Shown: positions 9,496-21,502 of the stretch, one piece after another
How the letters are laid out: each line of letters begins with the position of its first letter
Position numbering within the stretch: the first letter of the stretch is position 1
Source: Diphasiastrum complanatum
Lineage: Eukaryota; Streptophyta; Lycopodiopsida; Lycopodiales; Lycopodiaceae
DNA: 64,000 bases
Assembly: GCA_029204225.1 (NCBI GenBank)
Contig: CM055110.1
Location: 37,049,802 to 37,113,801 of the forward strand
Direction of reading: 5' to 3'
The notes under the pieces: generated by a model
The model's input: only the letters and a program-made list of their open reading frames with translations
What the model was told of the DNA's origin: nothing
Databases searched by the model: none
Program-made: the position numbers and the translations under genes

Positions 9496-12251
9496 CTGAT
9501 TAACAGATGGAACAATCTTGGCATAGTCAAGCAAGCTTGTCAATTTTTCCACTGTGAAGTTACTGACACCAATGGCATGTACTAGCCCTTCTTCTACACA
9601 CTTTTCTAGTGCTTGCCAGGTTGCCTTATGTCAACAGGTAAAAAGTCATCTCCTTTGGAAGGTATTCTCACACCTTTCTTGAACTTCAAAGGAAAGTGGA
9701 TCAAGTAGAGATCAATGTAATCTAGCTGCAAAAGACAGAGATAGAATTTGATTACTATGGGAAAAGTCAGATGACATATGAGCCTCTTTCAGAGATCTAT
9801 ACATATCCACGAGGAATCCCATTCACAAAGAGAACGCAGTACCTGAGACTCTTCTGCACTGCTGGTAACACATCTTCAGGCTCATGATCCGAATTCCACA
9901 ATTTCGAGGTGACAAAAACCTCCTCTCTACTCACTGATCCACTCCTGAATGCTTCAGCTAGGGCTTCACCTAGAGCTCCTTCAGTCCCATAATTGGTCGC
10001 AGTAACAAACCCACCTGCAAACACCTTCAGATGATCTTAGGTCTTGCACATGAAGTTCATGGTATCTTGGTAAAAAGAATCAATGTTTTCATTCCAACAA
10101 TTTCTAGCTGAAGCTCAAATTCTCACTCACGCCCACTTTATTGTTAGAACGTAAGAATAAAGAACCCACTATGAGTGGAGCTAAATGCCACCCCGAACTT
10201 TGTGCCAGAGGGAGATGCAAGCGTAAGCGCCCAGCTCTTCATCCCCTATGTGAAGTGTGAGCATGAGTGTGCAGTGTTAACAATGAGCACAATGAGTTCC
10301 GTGAGTTCAAGGCTTGCTGGATTTCTCTGGCAATCAGTTCCAGCAGGCTTCACACACCCATGACCCCACTACCCCACTACATGCACCTGCAGTTAGTTAA
10401 TTAGAATGGCTGGAATCTACTTCGTGGTTTGTGCCACTGTCACAGTATAAGATAGATTTATCCTGGCTAGTCAGTCTTTTTTTGAGTTCATAAGTTTCTT
10501 CTTACTTGTTTAGTCTGCTCCAATTTGTTAACATACAGCTCAGTGCTCATACAAACCATTTTTTTAGCTTAGTGAAGAACCTACTGATGTTAAAAAGCGT
10601 AGTTTTTGTTCAAAGCTGGACTAATAAAAAGAAATAGGTCTTTCAACACTTAAATAATCTAATGATTATAGTTTTGTTAATTTATAAAAATTATAACCTT
10701 AAAAGTTAAAAAGCTGGCCTGGACAATGGATAAAGCCTGGGCAGGGGCCTAGTAGCCATCCCAAGACCCTTTTACGTATTGGTGAAAGCAAGCAACCTTT
10801 GCACCAGATAGAACGGTCTTAAAGTGATGGTGAAGCCACTAGGTTAAGCCATAGTCAAACGGTCATGTTAAACCAAGTGTAAAGATCACTAGTAAGACCT
10901 TTCTTAAGCGTAAAAGAATGGCAAGGCTCGCTCCTGGTTATGGCTAAAACATTTGTGTGGGTCACACATTTTAACTCTTTATGGGTTGTAATATGCTTTA
11001 CAAATTTTTTTACCAACCTTTTGACCTTTTGAAAGACATAATCTACTCATAACAAGAAGCACAGAGAGGTCCCAATGGGAGGCGACAGTAAGTAGGAAGG
11101 CGTGGCAAGTGGAAGCATGGACCGCACTCCCAACCAGGAATATTGGAAAGCTTGAGTAGGTGCTGGCCTTAAGAGACTCATTTAGCAATGTAACTGATAG
11201 TGCGTATCTCATCATGTTTAATAGCGCTTCTTGTAGAGTCATGTCGCCTGGTGGCATGAGGAAAACAAAAGTAGTAAGAATGGGAGCTCTTTATAGATTG
11301 GGTTCTTGAAGGTGAAGGTACTTGTAGCCTGTGCAGACCATGAAGAAGCAGCGTACAGAAGACCAGTGGAAGCTTATGGGAGCGGCTTGGCCACATTAGC
11401 ATGCAGCAGCTACAAGAAATGCAAAGACCTGAGATGGTATATGAAATGCAGGACTGTGAGTCTGTAGATGGAGATGTATGTCAGGCTGCATGCATGGTAA
11501 GCAAACTAGAGTAACATTTGCAAAATCAGAAGCATGAAGCCCTTAGAATTAGTACACACTGATCTTAGTGGACATATGCTAACTCCAGCACTGGGTGGAG
11601 CAAGATACTTTATAAAGATCTTTCTATACATACTCAAAGGCAATGGAGAGGCGCCTGTTTTTCAAGAATGTAAAAGCAATGGTTGGGTGAGAGATCAGTT
11701 TGTTGATTTCAAAGGATCAGAAGCAAACATGGCGGAGAATCTTCCTCAAATGCATCTATTTCAATTTTAAGAAAGAGGGAATCAAAAGGGCACCTACAGC
11801 TCCAGGCAGTCCCCACCAAAATGGAATACTTGAAAGGAGGAGCCATACAATTATGGCAACTGGGCAGACATAAGGACAATTGTAAATTAACATCTGATCA
11901 ACTGTCTATCATCATTTCCTTTTAGTTATAAATTTCAGTGTTTAAAGCTTTATTGCCTTTTTAGGGACTTCATACAGATGTTGTGGCCTTCTTATGCACT
12001 TGGTTTGAAACTTTTTCACAAGCAATATTGCACAGTGCATTAGCACAAGATGCTACCACAGCGTACTTATCAAGTACTGTTCAGAAAATACTAAAAGGGA
12101 CAAAGGGATCACTGAGGAGTCTGACCTTGATGGCATGCAGCACTGCATCAACAACTAGAGATTGATCACCTCTCAGCAGGATCGAGCCCAACCCAATGGC
12201 AGGAATAGATTTGCCAGTGTTCAGAGAAAAGTTTATCATCCCAGACGCCAT
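9496..12251 (-). pseudogene. aldo-keto reductase exons 1-3 (other half of the broken gene)
   Basis: Exon 1 (12251-12126) is intact: 42 codons starting MASGMINFSLNTGKSIPAIG and ending at AAG before a GT donor. Exon 2 (10014-9843) follows TTTGCAG but is 10 bp shorter than in the intact gene. The loss shifts the frame and removes the YRHFD segment with the catalytic Asp. The Lys motif (TSKLW) remains readable. Exon 3 (9735-9496) keeps LIHFPLK with the catalytic His and the [13 protein letters not shown] signature, but has a 1-nt deletion and a CAG-to-CTG change at the acceptor used in the intact gene. Intron 1 carries a copia fragment. Exons 4-5 do not follow on this strand. Confidence 0.88.
11377..11895 (+). 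pseudogene. Ty1/copia GAG-pre-integrase and integrase fragment
   Basis: Readable pieces in order are WERLGHISMQQLQEM with the pre-integrase zinc-site pattern (11377-11510), KPLELVHTDLSGHM (11535-11575), a degraded core, and PHQNGILERRSHTIM (about 11810-11860). These match the order of a copia integrase N-terminal half. Stops and frameshifts are frequent. It lies in intron 1 of the broken AKR gene, on the strand opposite to that gene. Confidence 0.75.
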
Positions 12252-13520
12252 TACTTAGACGCTCCTGAAAATCAAAATTCTTACAATGTGAGCGTTTTGC
12301 CTGCAATCTTTCTCAGAGTGTGAAACCTACCTCTTACTCCACCTCCACCTCAATGCTCAGACAATCAAACAAACCCGCAGGCTGCAGCAAAGTAGAGTGA
12401 TCATCCATATCTGTTTCCAAAAGCTCCTACCCACCCATAATTTATTAACCCTCTCCACCCAAAACCAACCTTATCGAGTCTCTTGCCAAAAGAAAAAAAT
12501 ATTTTTTCCGGATTTTTTTTGGACTATGTGATGTCCACTATTGGTCTCGAGTAGCGTGTTCATGCTAGGGATCAGTATACCAACGACCCGTAAGTTAATT
12601 GTGATTATAAGGGAATTGAGGCCCTTATGTGTAGGGTCATTATTAATGGTTGTAGGTCAAAACTCATGATGGTGGTCATTGAGAACTTGATGATGTGGCC
12701 CAGATAGGCTACAGAGGTGTCCAGTGAGATGTCACATTGCATTACTAGTGGTGCATGGGCCTTGGAGGGTATAAGTATACCTATTGGGCTCTCACTAGTG
12801 TATCCTTAATTGTGAGATTGGTAGTCATATGCTGCTGGTGTGATGCCTCATTCCTCAATGAGATTGATCCATAGCTTGTGGGTTAAATTCGTTGAATCTA
12901 GGATTGGTTGGGTTGGTTTGTTCACCATTCATTTCCTTTATAGTTGTTTGTTTGGCATGCTTCGAATAGGATTCTTGGTTAAGGAGTTTATAGACTAGGA
13001 CTGACTGAGTCAGGCGAACTATTAGAATCTGGTCGCCGATGTTCTAGAAACCCTCTTTGTTCATTCCCATTTCGGATTTCCTGCTTTTTTTAGAAGTTGT
13101 CATTTTTTAAAAGTTCTTGTCTTCTATATCCTATCATCTCAAATCTCAAACTGAATCCTTTCATGTCAAATTCTCTTCATTCAAATCTCAAATCTAATTA
13201 CTCCCATCTCAAATTCTCTTCTTCATCTCAAATCTCAAATCTAAATCCTCCCATATATCAAAACGCATAATTTTTAATTTTTCTGAAATTTGTAATTGGC
13301 AAGTATATTTTATCTGCCAAAATTATATAAATTTTAGAAACTTTACTTTTAAAAATATTAAAAATGTGAGAATAAATATGTGTTTTCAAAAAACATGTTT
13401 TTTTGTTTGATGCATTTTTTTTACTATTATTCGAAATTCGTTAAAGGAGAACCTCGCAATATTATCCACAACTCGCAATGGTGTTTACTTCAAAACTTTT
13501 AGCCCACACCCAGAATTCAA
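12252..13520. other. upstream flank of broken AKR gene; no gene seen
   Basis: No coding region is supported. At 13130-13260 there is a degenerate tandem repeat of CATCTCAAATCTCAAA-like units. From 13260 to 13440 the sequence is strongly AT-rich. Any promoter of the broken AKR gene would start just right of 12251; I see no clear TATA box. Confidence 0.4.
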
Positions 13521-13529
13521 TTACTACTT

Positions 13530-13660
13530 TCGTATGCTGCTGTAGTGAATCTTGAGGTACACTAGATAGACGTACAAACAACATTCCTCAACGGAGTTAT
13601 CTAGGAGGATATTTATATGATCCAGCCAGAAGGCTACATCCTCAATGGTCGAGAATATCA
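13530..13660 (+). pseudogene. Ty1/copia reverse transcriptase fragment
   Basis: Plus-strand translation gives VQTTFLNGVI and DIYMIQPEGYILNG, matching the copia RT block DVKTAFLNG...IYMEQPEGF. It is only about 40 codons long. It stops abruptly where an LTR begins at 13663, so the LTR element appears to have inserted into or replaced the rest of the RT. Confidence 0.7.
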
Positions 13661-13662
13661 TG

Positions 13663-14310
13663 TGAGAAACATCAAGTAGTTCAGTCATATTTTGGTTAAT
13701 TGGCAATTGAGGCCAATTTGGATTTTAGACTTAGAGATAGATATTTCAAAGTTATATTAGTCTAATTTTTTTTTAAATTACCATTTTTGGAAAGTGAGGA
13801 AAAGTAAGTAGGGGAGCTTGGACCCATTCAGATTTGAATGATTGGTACCTTGAATCTAGTCCATATTATGAGCAGGTTTTGGATATAGAAGTTTCTGAGG
13901 GAAACCACATTCAAAATAGGGCATAGACCTGTTATAAATAGTGTACAAGCGTGGGAGAACATGATTATCTCTCTCTCTTATCTCATTTCATGCTTATACA
14001 TGAGTACTCTTGGGTTCATCTATCCATTGGTGCACTAGTGATGATATCTTGCAATCTTTTGTGAAGAATGCAATTTTATGTTATGTATTTGATCCACACG
14101 TGTGAAATATAGTACCTTACTATAATTGTATGGAAAACAGCTTTATTTTATCATATATTTGATGTTTGATCAAGATCTTGTTGAGTTTGCATCTCTTTCA
14201 TCAAGTAGATGATCGATTTTCTACATTGTCAATGGTGCTAATTGTGTTGTCTTCCATAATCAAAGATCAAGAGATGATTTTGGATCTTATTGATTAACAA
14301 AATCTTCACA
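13663..14310 (+). mobile_element. copia LTR (plus orientation), about 648 bp
   Basis: Starts TGAGAAACATCAAG and ends CTTCACA directly before a TGGTATCAAAGC primer-binding site, so it is a 5' LTR. It is homologous over most of its length to the minus-strand LTRs at 27581-28142 and 31074-31570, sharing the segment before a TATA-like TTATAAATAG (about 13932), the GGTGCACTAGTGATG region and the ACACGTGTGAAAT region. Its length agrees with the full LTR length inferred from those two truncated copies. Confidence 0.8.
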
Positions 14311-14322
14311 TGGTATCAAAGC
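14311..14322 (+). promoter_or_regulatory. primer-binding site, tRNA-iMet type
   Basis: TGGTATCAAAGC has one mismatch to the consensus TGGTATCAGAGC and directly abuts the LTR end. The same layout occurs on the minus strand at 31062-31073 in the related element. Confidence 0.8.
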
Positions 14323-14868
14323 TTGTGTTGTAGATTATTGAAGGATCAATCATATTTAGCAAGGATTTGGAAGAGTTACCAATTCTAGAGTGTGCTAGAT
14401 TGATTTCCACTCAAAAATCAAGCATTTTGCATATGTAGAATTGATCTTTTGTAGGTCAAAACTCAATTTAGGTTTATGAAATTGAAGTAGATAGATTTCA
14501 CACATGCCTTACTGGATTTGTCCAATTTTTACTGCATTAGGAAATCTTCATTGGAGCTTAAAAGGCATTGAGGCCCTTCCCGAAACAGAGGAGGGCGAGA
14601 TTATAGAAGGAGCTGTTTCCTTATCAGTTCCTAATACTAATAAAGAAAATATAGAAAAATTGATTGAATAGAGATCTATTTGTAAATAGAGATACATAAA
14701 AAAAAAATACAATCATTTTACATGTAAACAACTCGTTTATGGGTTTTTTTTATTGATATCAATATAGATTCTTACAATCAGGTTGTGTCCATAGTGTAAT
14801 ACTAGAATGCAATTTTCTATATTGATAAAAAGACATGATAATGGGCATGTATTTGTTGATAGTGAATC

Positions 14869-15952
14869 TCAATGTTCTTCCATAAGTTGAATTGTTTCGC
14901 CAATATCTCTGCATTTGATCTCGAGCTCATGTCTTTTACGTACCTGGATAAAACTAATACAAAGTTAGTTGCAATTAGTACAGAGATTATGATTAGAAAG
15001 TTCTGATTGAAACTATTCATAAAAGATCCAGTGTTTACAGTTACTTACGAGTTTACCATTGAAAATGAATCTGAAGTCTGAAAGTATATCATCTTGTAGG
15101 AGCAATAGTTCCCGTCGGATGTAGTTTATACTCCAATCTTCTTCCACCTCAACATACGTCAAAACGACATCATTGTATATAGTTTCAGTATTTTTTCGTT
15201 GTGAATGTCCACTAGCTTCCAAGTCTTGATCGAGTGACACCCATTTACCTTTATTTTTTTTCCATCTTTGATAATGGAAGCATAACCTCAACATTTGTTT
15301 TTCAATTTGATAATGGAAGCACATGGAAGACATTTTATACATTCTATTTCTCCATCTGATCTTTTGTCCCGATCTTCATCCATAGGTTCAGATAATAAAC
15401 TATCTGATAAATCTTTGCATACAAATATCGTTGGGGTTTTGTGTACATTGACACTTGAAAAGAAATCCACAAATATATTCAAGAGAATAAACCAACTCAA
15501 TCTGACTGTTTTTTATCCCATGCTCATTTTTAATGAGTTTTTTATATCATTATATATCTTGCAACAAAATGATTCTAAAATTGTAACATCTGGTGCAATC
15601 CATTCATCACTTTCTATCAAAAATATCAATACTCACAGTTGTTTTTTTTGTGATCCTGATGATTGAATCTTTGCACAATTATCTCTGAATGCATATATAC
15701 ATGTTGGACTAGAATTTCAGAAATAGATTTTCCTCTTGATGATGTTCTGAAATCCAAAATTCTGGCCTTCCAATAAGATCGAAATGATAGTTTTGACCTT
15801 TTCCTTTTTCGAAATGCTCCTCATGATGATGGATGCATCAAAACCCAAGAGTTTTCTGAATATTTTCTTGGCACCCATAATCCATTATCATCTGTCTCGT
15901 TGAATAGAAGCACATAGTCGATTGAGGAGCACGACTTCCTTAATGGCGCCAT
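14869..15952 (-). pseudogene. decayed multi-exon gene of unknown function
   Basis: A start codon at 15952 opens MAPLRKSCSSIDYVLLFNE and continues for about 43 codons before a frameshift. Further in-frame pieces run to about 15290, including DEWIAPDVTILESFCC and IFVCKDLSDSLLSE. A well-formed final intron is visible: exon ending FNGKL at 15049, donor GTAAGT, acceptor TTATCCAG, last exon 14943-14869. The splice joins FNGKL to VRKRHELEIKCRDIG in frame and ends with TGA. The preceding exon contains EDWSINYIRRELLLLQDDI. I do not recognise the protein. The perfect last splice argues for a real host gene, while upstream frameshifts argue for decay. It lies just inside a copia LTR plus primer site, on the opposite strand. 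Confidence 0.45.
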
Positions 15953-16380
15953 TCGTAATTTGCATGCAAAAATCTGAAACAATGAACTATGAATCTAAAA
16001 ATTTGCGTAGACAAAAAGCCATAAATCTGAGAAAATGTGTTGGCAAAATTTGAAACACTGATCTATTTGGCGCCACAAATTAACTCTGGTTAACCCTGTT
16101 AACCATGATTTAACAATGCATATATATTAATGGTACATCGATTTTCTCATCTCAACCATCTGTCATATTCATTTTCAATATTTTTGGGTCTCTTCGGGCA
16201 GTGATGAGCTGGAAGGGCAGGCCTCATCAACCAATAGCATTTCCACATGCTGCCCAATGAATGTAGTGTCGGTTGTAGTATGGGGTTCGTCGCTGGGAGA
16301 GCAACCTCGCCTTCAAAATGCCTAGGTTGAGAGAGGCTTTGGAGGCCCAAGCACCTTCCCAAAGTTATTCACACCCAACC

Positions 16381-16382
<2 letters not shown>

Positions 16383-16441
<59 letters not shown>
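16383..16441 (+). repeat. (GA)n microsatellite
   Basis: Uninterrupted GA dinucleotide run of about 59 bp. Confidence 0.97.
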
Positions 16442-16445
<4 letters not shown>

Positions 16446-16720
16446 GAAGTGAAACTAGCAGAGTTTTATTAAGAAAAAGATGGGAGATACAATACAAAGG
16501 AAATGGCTCCCTCTTATAGATTTTAGAGGTGAGCCTCCTTCACTCTGATTGGCTACTTCATTGCAAGCCCTTCAAATAAACACAACTTAAATCTAATGGT
16601 GCTAAGAAGCACAAGGGCACTCACATGATTCATGTGAGTTCTGATTTGGGCCCTTTTTAGCTTTTTTATTTACAACTTGACTTAGGGCCTCTAATGTCAT
16701 TTTAGAGTTTTAAGCCCCTA
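16442..16720 (-). mobile_element. LTR-like sequence, minus orientation
   Basis: On the minus strand, a TATAAGAGGG promoter-like string (about 16512-16522) is followed about 50 bp later by an AATAAAAC polyadenylation-like string (about 16464-16471). This spacing is typical of an LTR. No matching second copy or TG..CA border is visible, so it could also be a host promoter or terminator region. Confidence 0.25.
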
Positions 16721-17135
16721 GTCTCTTATTCTTAGGAATTACAACTTGCTACTTGTGCTCATTGGGTTGGGCTTATATGCGTAGGATGCTAGTGCCCTCG
16801 CACTTATTACTCTACTTGTATAGTATTGTGGTGGGCCCACTTGGCAAGCCTTGGCCAACAGTAGCTTTTGTGGTGGGACCCACTAGGCGCCCAACAATGA
16901 AATATCAATATATTTTAAAAGTTTTTATTTTATTTATATTTGAAAAATTCTACGTTACGTAGAACCCCGATTTCAAGGTTTCAATTGGTCCACATGGCAA
17001 CGAAAATAAGAAAAAAAATAAAAAAGACAACTTTTTCAAAGGCCCTCTTCGGACTCTAAGTTTCTCTAAGAGGCACAACGAGAGAAAAATTTACACCTTG
17101 CAGGCATATGTACTTTATACCTACATTGTTGTTTT

Positions 17136-17604
17136 GGGGCTGGACATTGACAACATCATGGTTATGCATCAACCACGTCTCACTATTTCTGAGTTATTTC
17201 AAGTATTATCTAGAGAGAGAAATGTACCACATCTCTAACAAGCTCTGAGTCTTGTGTGATGAAAAACTAGAATACTATTATTGTGAGTCATTGAGTTTAA
17301 ATGTATTTCTTGACCTAGTTTGGAATATTAGTCATTCTGCTATTGTCGGTGTTAATTACTTGCAATTTTTAACTTGTAGCATTCATCTCGTCCATCTGTT
17401 ACGTTTTAGCATGATGAAAGAAGTTAACTTGTATACTTTGACCCTAAACACTACAAAAAAAACAAAAACAATACAAATCAACGAGATATAAATATTAATG
17501 TGATCGTGAATTAAAGACATGTTGGTTGGCATTCTAGGGTTGGACATTGACAACAACATGGTTATGCATACATGTCATTATTTCTAAGTTATTTCAAGTT
17601 CTAT

Positions 17605-17605
<1 letters not shown>
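17136..17605 (+). repeat. direct repeat pair, about 70 bp units
   Basis: The segment at about 17136-17210 (GGCTGGACATTGACAACATC...) recurs at about 17536-17605 with few changes, including GGTTATGCAT and TTATTTCAAGT. The second copy runs directly into the CT microsatellite block. It may mark duplication of that block's flank. Confidence 0.7.
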
Positions 17606-18830
<1,225 letters not shown>

Positions 18831-19880
18831 CACGTGCCTTCTTTTTATAGTAGCTTATCGAAACCAAAACTCACAAAACTCGTAGGTGACTTACTCGCAA
18901 AATGCCAAGGCCCCCCTTGCCCCTAGGCTCTTAGCCCTTAACCCTAGCCCTTATCCCTTAGTCCGTAGCCCCTAGTCCTTGACTTTTTTATATATTTTGT
19001 GAACCTTTTATCTTGTCGTTATTATTGGTGTGTTTTTTGGATTTTTTGGCTTGTTGGTTTGGGTTTCAAACCCTTAGAGGCTGTTCGGGCCTCCTCTACC
19101 CTCTCACACCTCCTCCGCTAGCTGTGAACAGTCTAAACACAAAAAAAAACAGAAAACTAACTCTGAACTCCCAAAAATCTACCTAACACTACTCTAAAAA
19201 ACAAGAAATAGCTGAAATGCAGCTACACTAGTTAGTGGAAACTTATCCCCAACAATGGCGTTACTCTAGGGTCTTCGATCCGACGTTGTAGTATCCCTCC
19301 CGCCTGTCAACAAGGGCTAGTTCACTGGATAGGCACCTAACTATGCATAGATGCTACTTTTAGTTAGTTCCCTACTTTTTATCTAACTCTATCTCAACTA
19401 ACACTACTCACACTAACTCTACTCTCCCTAAACTAACTTCATCATGATTGTTGGTGGAAGGGAAGGTTAGAATAGAAGAGAAATAAGGAGAAGAGAGAAA
19501 TAGAGAGATAGAGTTGAGGGGGAGGTTAGCTCAAAAGCTCAAGATGCACACTAATGAAAAAACCATAAGTATTAAAACAAGAACATAGAAATGGAAACAA
19601 CTAGAAACACACAATAAAAAGCATTAGCATGAGTGCTTAGCAAATGAGGATGCTTGGTTCTCCAAATTGGTAGAGTTTCTTCCTTCTCATTAAGCATGGA
19701 AATGGTGTACAAATGGTGCCTTTTTATAAAATGGGGAAGACCCTTGTTCCAAAATCCTATTGGCTAATATTTACATTGATCCTATCCATTTATCTTGGAC
19801 CCAACTTGATCCAAGGGTGCACAAAAAGTACATTGAAATTCACAAGATTCATGTGTAGACTTAAGGTATGTAAATCCTGA
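18831..19880. other. non-coding repeat-like stretch, possible minus-strand LTR
   Basis: No coding sequence. At 19244-19260 the minus strand reads CGCCATTGTTGGGGATA, resembling a degenerate tRNA-Asp-type primer site, so an LTR could lie at 19262-19880. A telomere-like CCCTTAACCCTAGCCCTTA stretch occurs at about 18930-18975 but is too degenerate and short to be a telomeric array. Confidence 0.25.
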
Positions 19881-19881
19881 A

Positions 19882-20235
19882 GGCACCCTTAGATTTACGA
19901 CAGCGAAGAAGGCGAAAAGACAAAAGTGCCTTGGACTAAAGGCAGCGAAAAAATAGAAGGTGCCTTAGACTAAAGACAACGAAAATGCTGAAGGTGTCTT
20001 AGACTAAAGGCAGCGAAAAAACTGAAAAAGCCGAAGGTGCCTTTAAAATGGTTTCTAAGGCATTTCAGCCATTTTGTTGCATTTTTCACGAAAGGGCGAA
20101 AAAGACAAAAAAGACGAAGGTGCCTTAAGAATGGTTTCTAAGGCATTCTGGCCACTTGGCCATTGTGTCGCTTTTCTCACTAAGGTGCGAAAAAGGCTAA
20201 GGTGCCTAAGAATGGTTAAGGCAAAAAAAATCTTA
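19882..20235 (+). repeat. degenerate tandem repeats (about 40 bp, then about 75-85 bp units)
   Basis: At 19882-20045 a unit around GCCTTAGACTAAAGGCAGCG plus an A-rich tail and GAAGGT repeats about four times with variation. At 20030-20200 a longer unit with GGTTTCTAAGGCATT, then a GGCCA-containing stretch, repeats twice. Units share the GAAGGTGCCTT core, so the second array likely grew from the first. Confidence 0.75.
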
Positions 20236-20339
20236 TATGAAAAAATGTGAAGGTCCGAAAACATGTAGTCGGCCATCGATTTTCAGGATGCTCATTACTT
20301 GAACTATTTGTTTAAGGCTGAGCATAAGAAATCTAACAA

Positions 20340-20457
20340 AGAGGAGGGGTGCGGCTCGTGTGGCTGGTGCGCTGCACGCTGGAGCCCGGAGACAAGGCTA
20401 AGCGACGAGCTGGAGGTGGAGTATCGTGGAGATGAGGGCGACGAAAGACAGGCAAGG
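20340..20457 (+). repeat. repeat copy used as insertion target (left flank)
   Basis: The sequence GGCTGGTGCGCTG...GGCTGGAGCCC...AAGGCTGAGC..GGTGGAGATGAGGGCGAC is shared with 50815-50895. In that other copy the sequence continues through GCCAAGTGTCTAGAAC, whereas here it is interrupted at GGCAAGG by the LTR pair and resumes as TGTCTCAAC at 22806. This supports insertion of the LTRs into an older repeat. Confidence 0.65.
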
Positions 20458-21502
20458 TGTTGTAAAGCTACTTTTCTAAGCTTTACTTCCGGTGCCACTA
20501 TCGCCAGCATTTTCCCTGGCACTAGTAGCGCCACTGTTGCTCCCGGCGCCAACACCGCTCCCGACACCACTGTGACCAAAATCCAGCGGGCGCCAAGTAC
20601 CTATGGCTGAAAATCTTTGATCGGTTCTAGCGAAGTCCAGAGAGCTCGGATCGATGTGCAATCACCTCACACGATCTAGGCATGATTGAGGGAAGGCATG
20701 AGGGGAGGTGGCAAATCCCACCAATACTATAGGGGGGTATGGGTTGCGGCGACTTAGGACAAGCTCCAACCAAGTCTCAGCCTCCCTTGCTGGAATGTTG
20801 TCCTGGCGCCCGCCTTGGCATGCCAGCGCCCCGAAGACTAGGGTCGGTCACATACTTGAAATGTAAGCTTCTCAGATTTATTAATAAAGTGGGATTTTTC
20901 TCAAACTGACTCTGATTACCTTCTTTGTTTCAGTGTTTGGTAAAAGCGCTAGTTGTAAGGCCACTTCAAACTTTTTGATCTGGCACATAGCTGAGGGTTG
21001 TATCTCGGGACGCCAGCGGTATGTCGTCGGGACTATTCCATCCATGGCGCTAGCGGTATGTTGTCGGGACCATTCGGTCCGGGAACTAGTTGTCCATATC
21101 TGTCGCGGCTTGTGGTTCTGAGTATTCCTTGCATGAACGTGAATGGGTTAAGCTCTTGGGAAACGGGTCGGTTGAGTTGGATGGCTTGCTCGGATGGAAG
21201 TTACCTATTTATGGCTGTCTAGTCTGGTTTGGAGTTACCTGTTTATGGCTGTCCAGTCTTACTTGTTTGTAACGAACCTTCGAGTTAGTTAAGTTTGATG
21301 TATGTCAGGCGGCTTGCTTGGAGGGGAGTCACCCACATCGGGACCCCCGATCTCGCATGGCGCCAGGTTGGGGTTTTGGAACTTCAAGTGGGTTAAGTCT
21401 GATCGTTGTTGGCGAGTTGGCTGCTTGTATGTCAAGTGGGTTCAGACGACAAGAGTTGAAGGTCGGGAAGCTAAGTCGTGGTTCCCGGCTCCCTTTGGGA
21501 TG
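20458..21502 (+). mobile_element. LTR copy 1 of a TGTTGTAAAG family
   Basis: Begins TGTTGTAAAG and runs head-to-tail into a second copy at 21503 without an internal domain. It lacks the CCTGCGCTACA end and an internal GAGAGA-rich segment present in copy 2. It carries an AATAAA near 20881 and a cluster of GGCGCC-like sites at 20500-20600. Left flank is CAAGG (20453-20457). Open frames within it are not conserved between copies and are not genes. Confidence 0.8.

Noticed and set aside
18920-18980. Telomere-like CCCTTA / CCCTAG stretch
   Set aside because: Units are irregular and the run is about 60 bp, so it does not support an interstitial telomere array.
19244-19260. Minus-strand tRNA-Asp-like primer site
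   Set aside because: Several mismatches and no recognisable LTR end beside it; mentioned only as a possibility.
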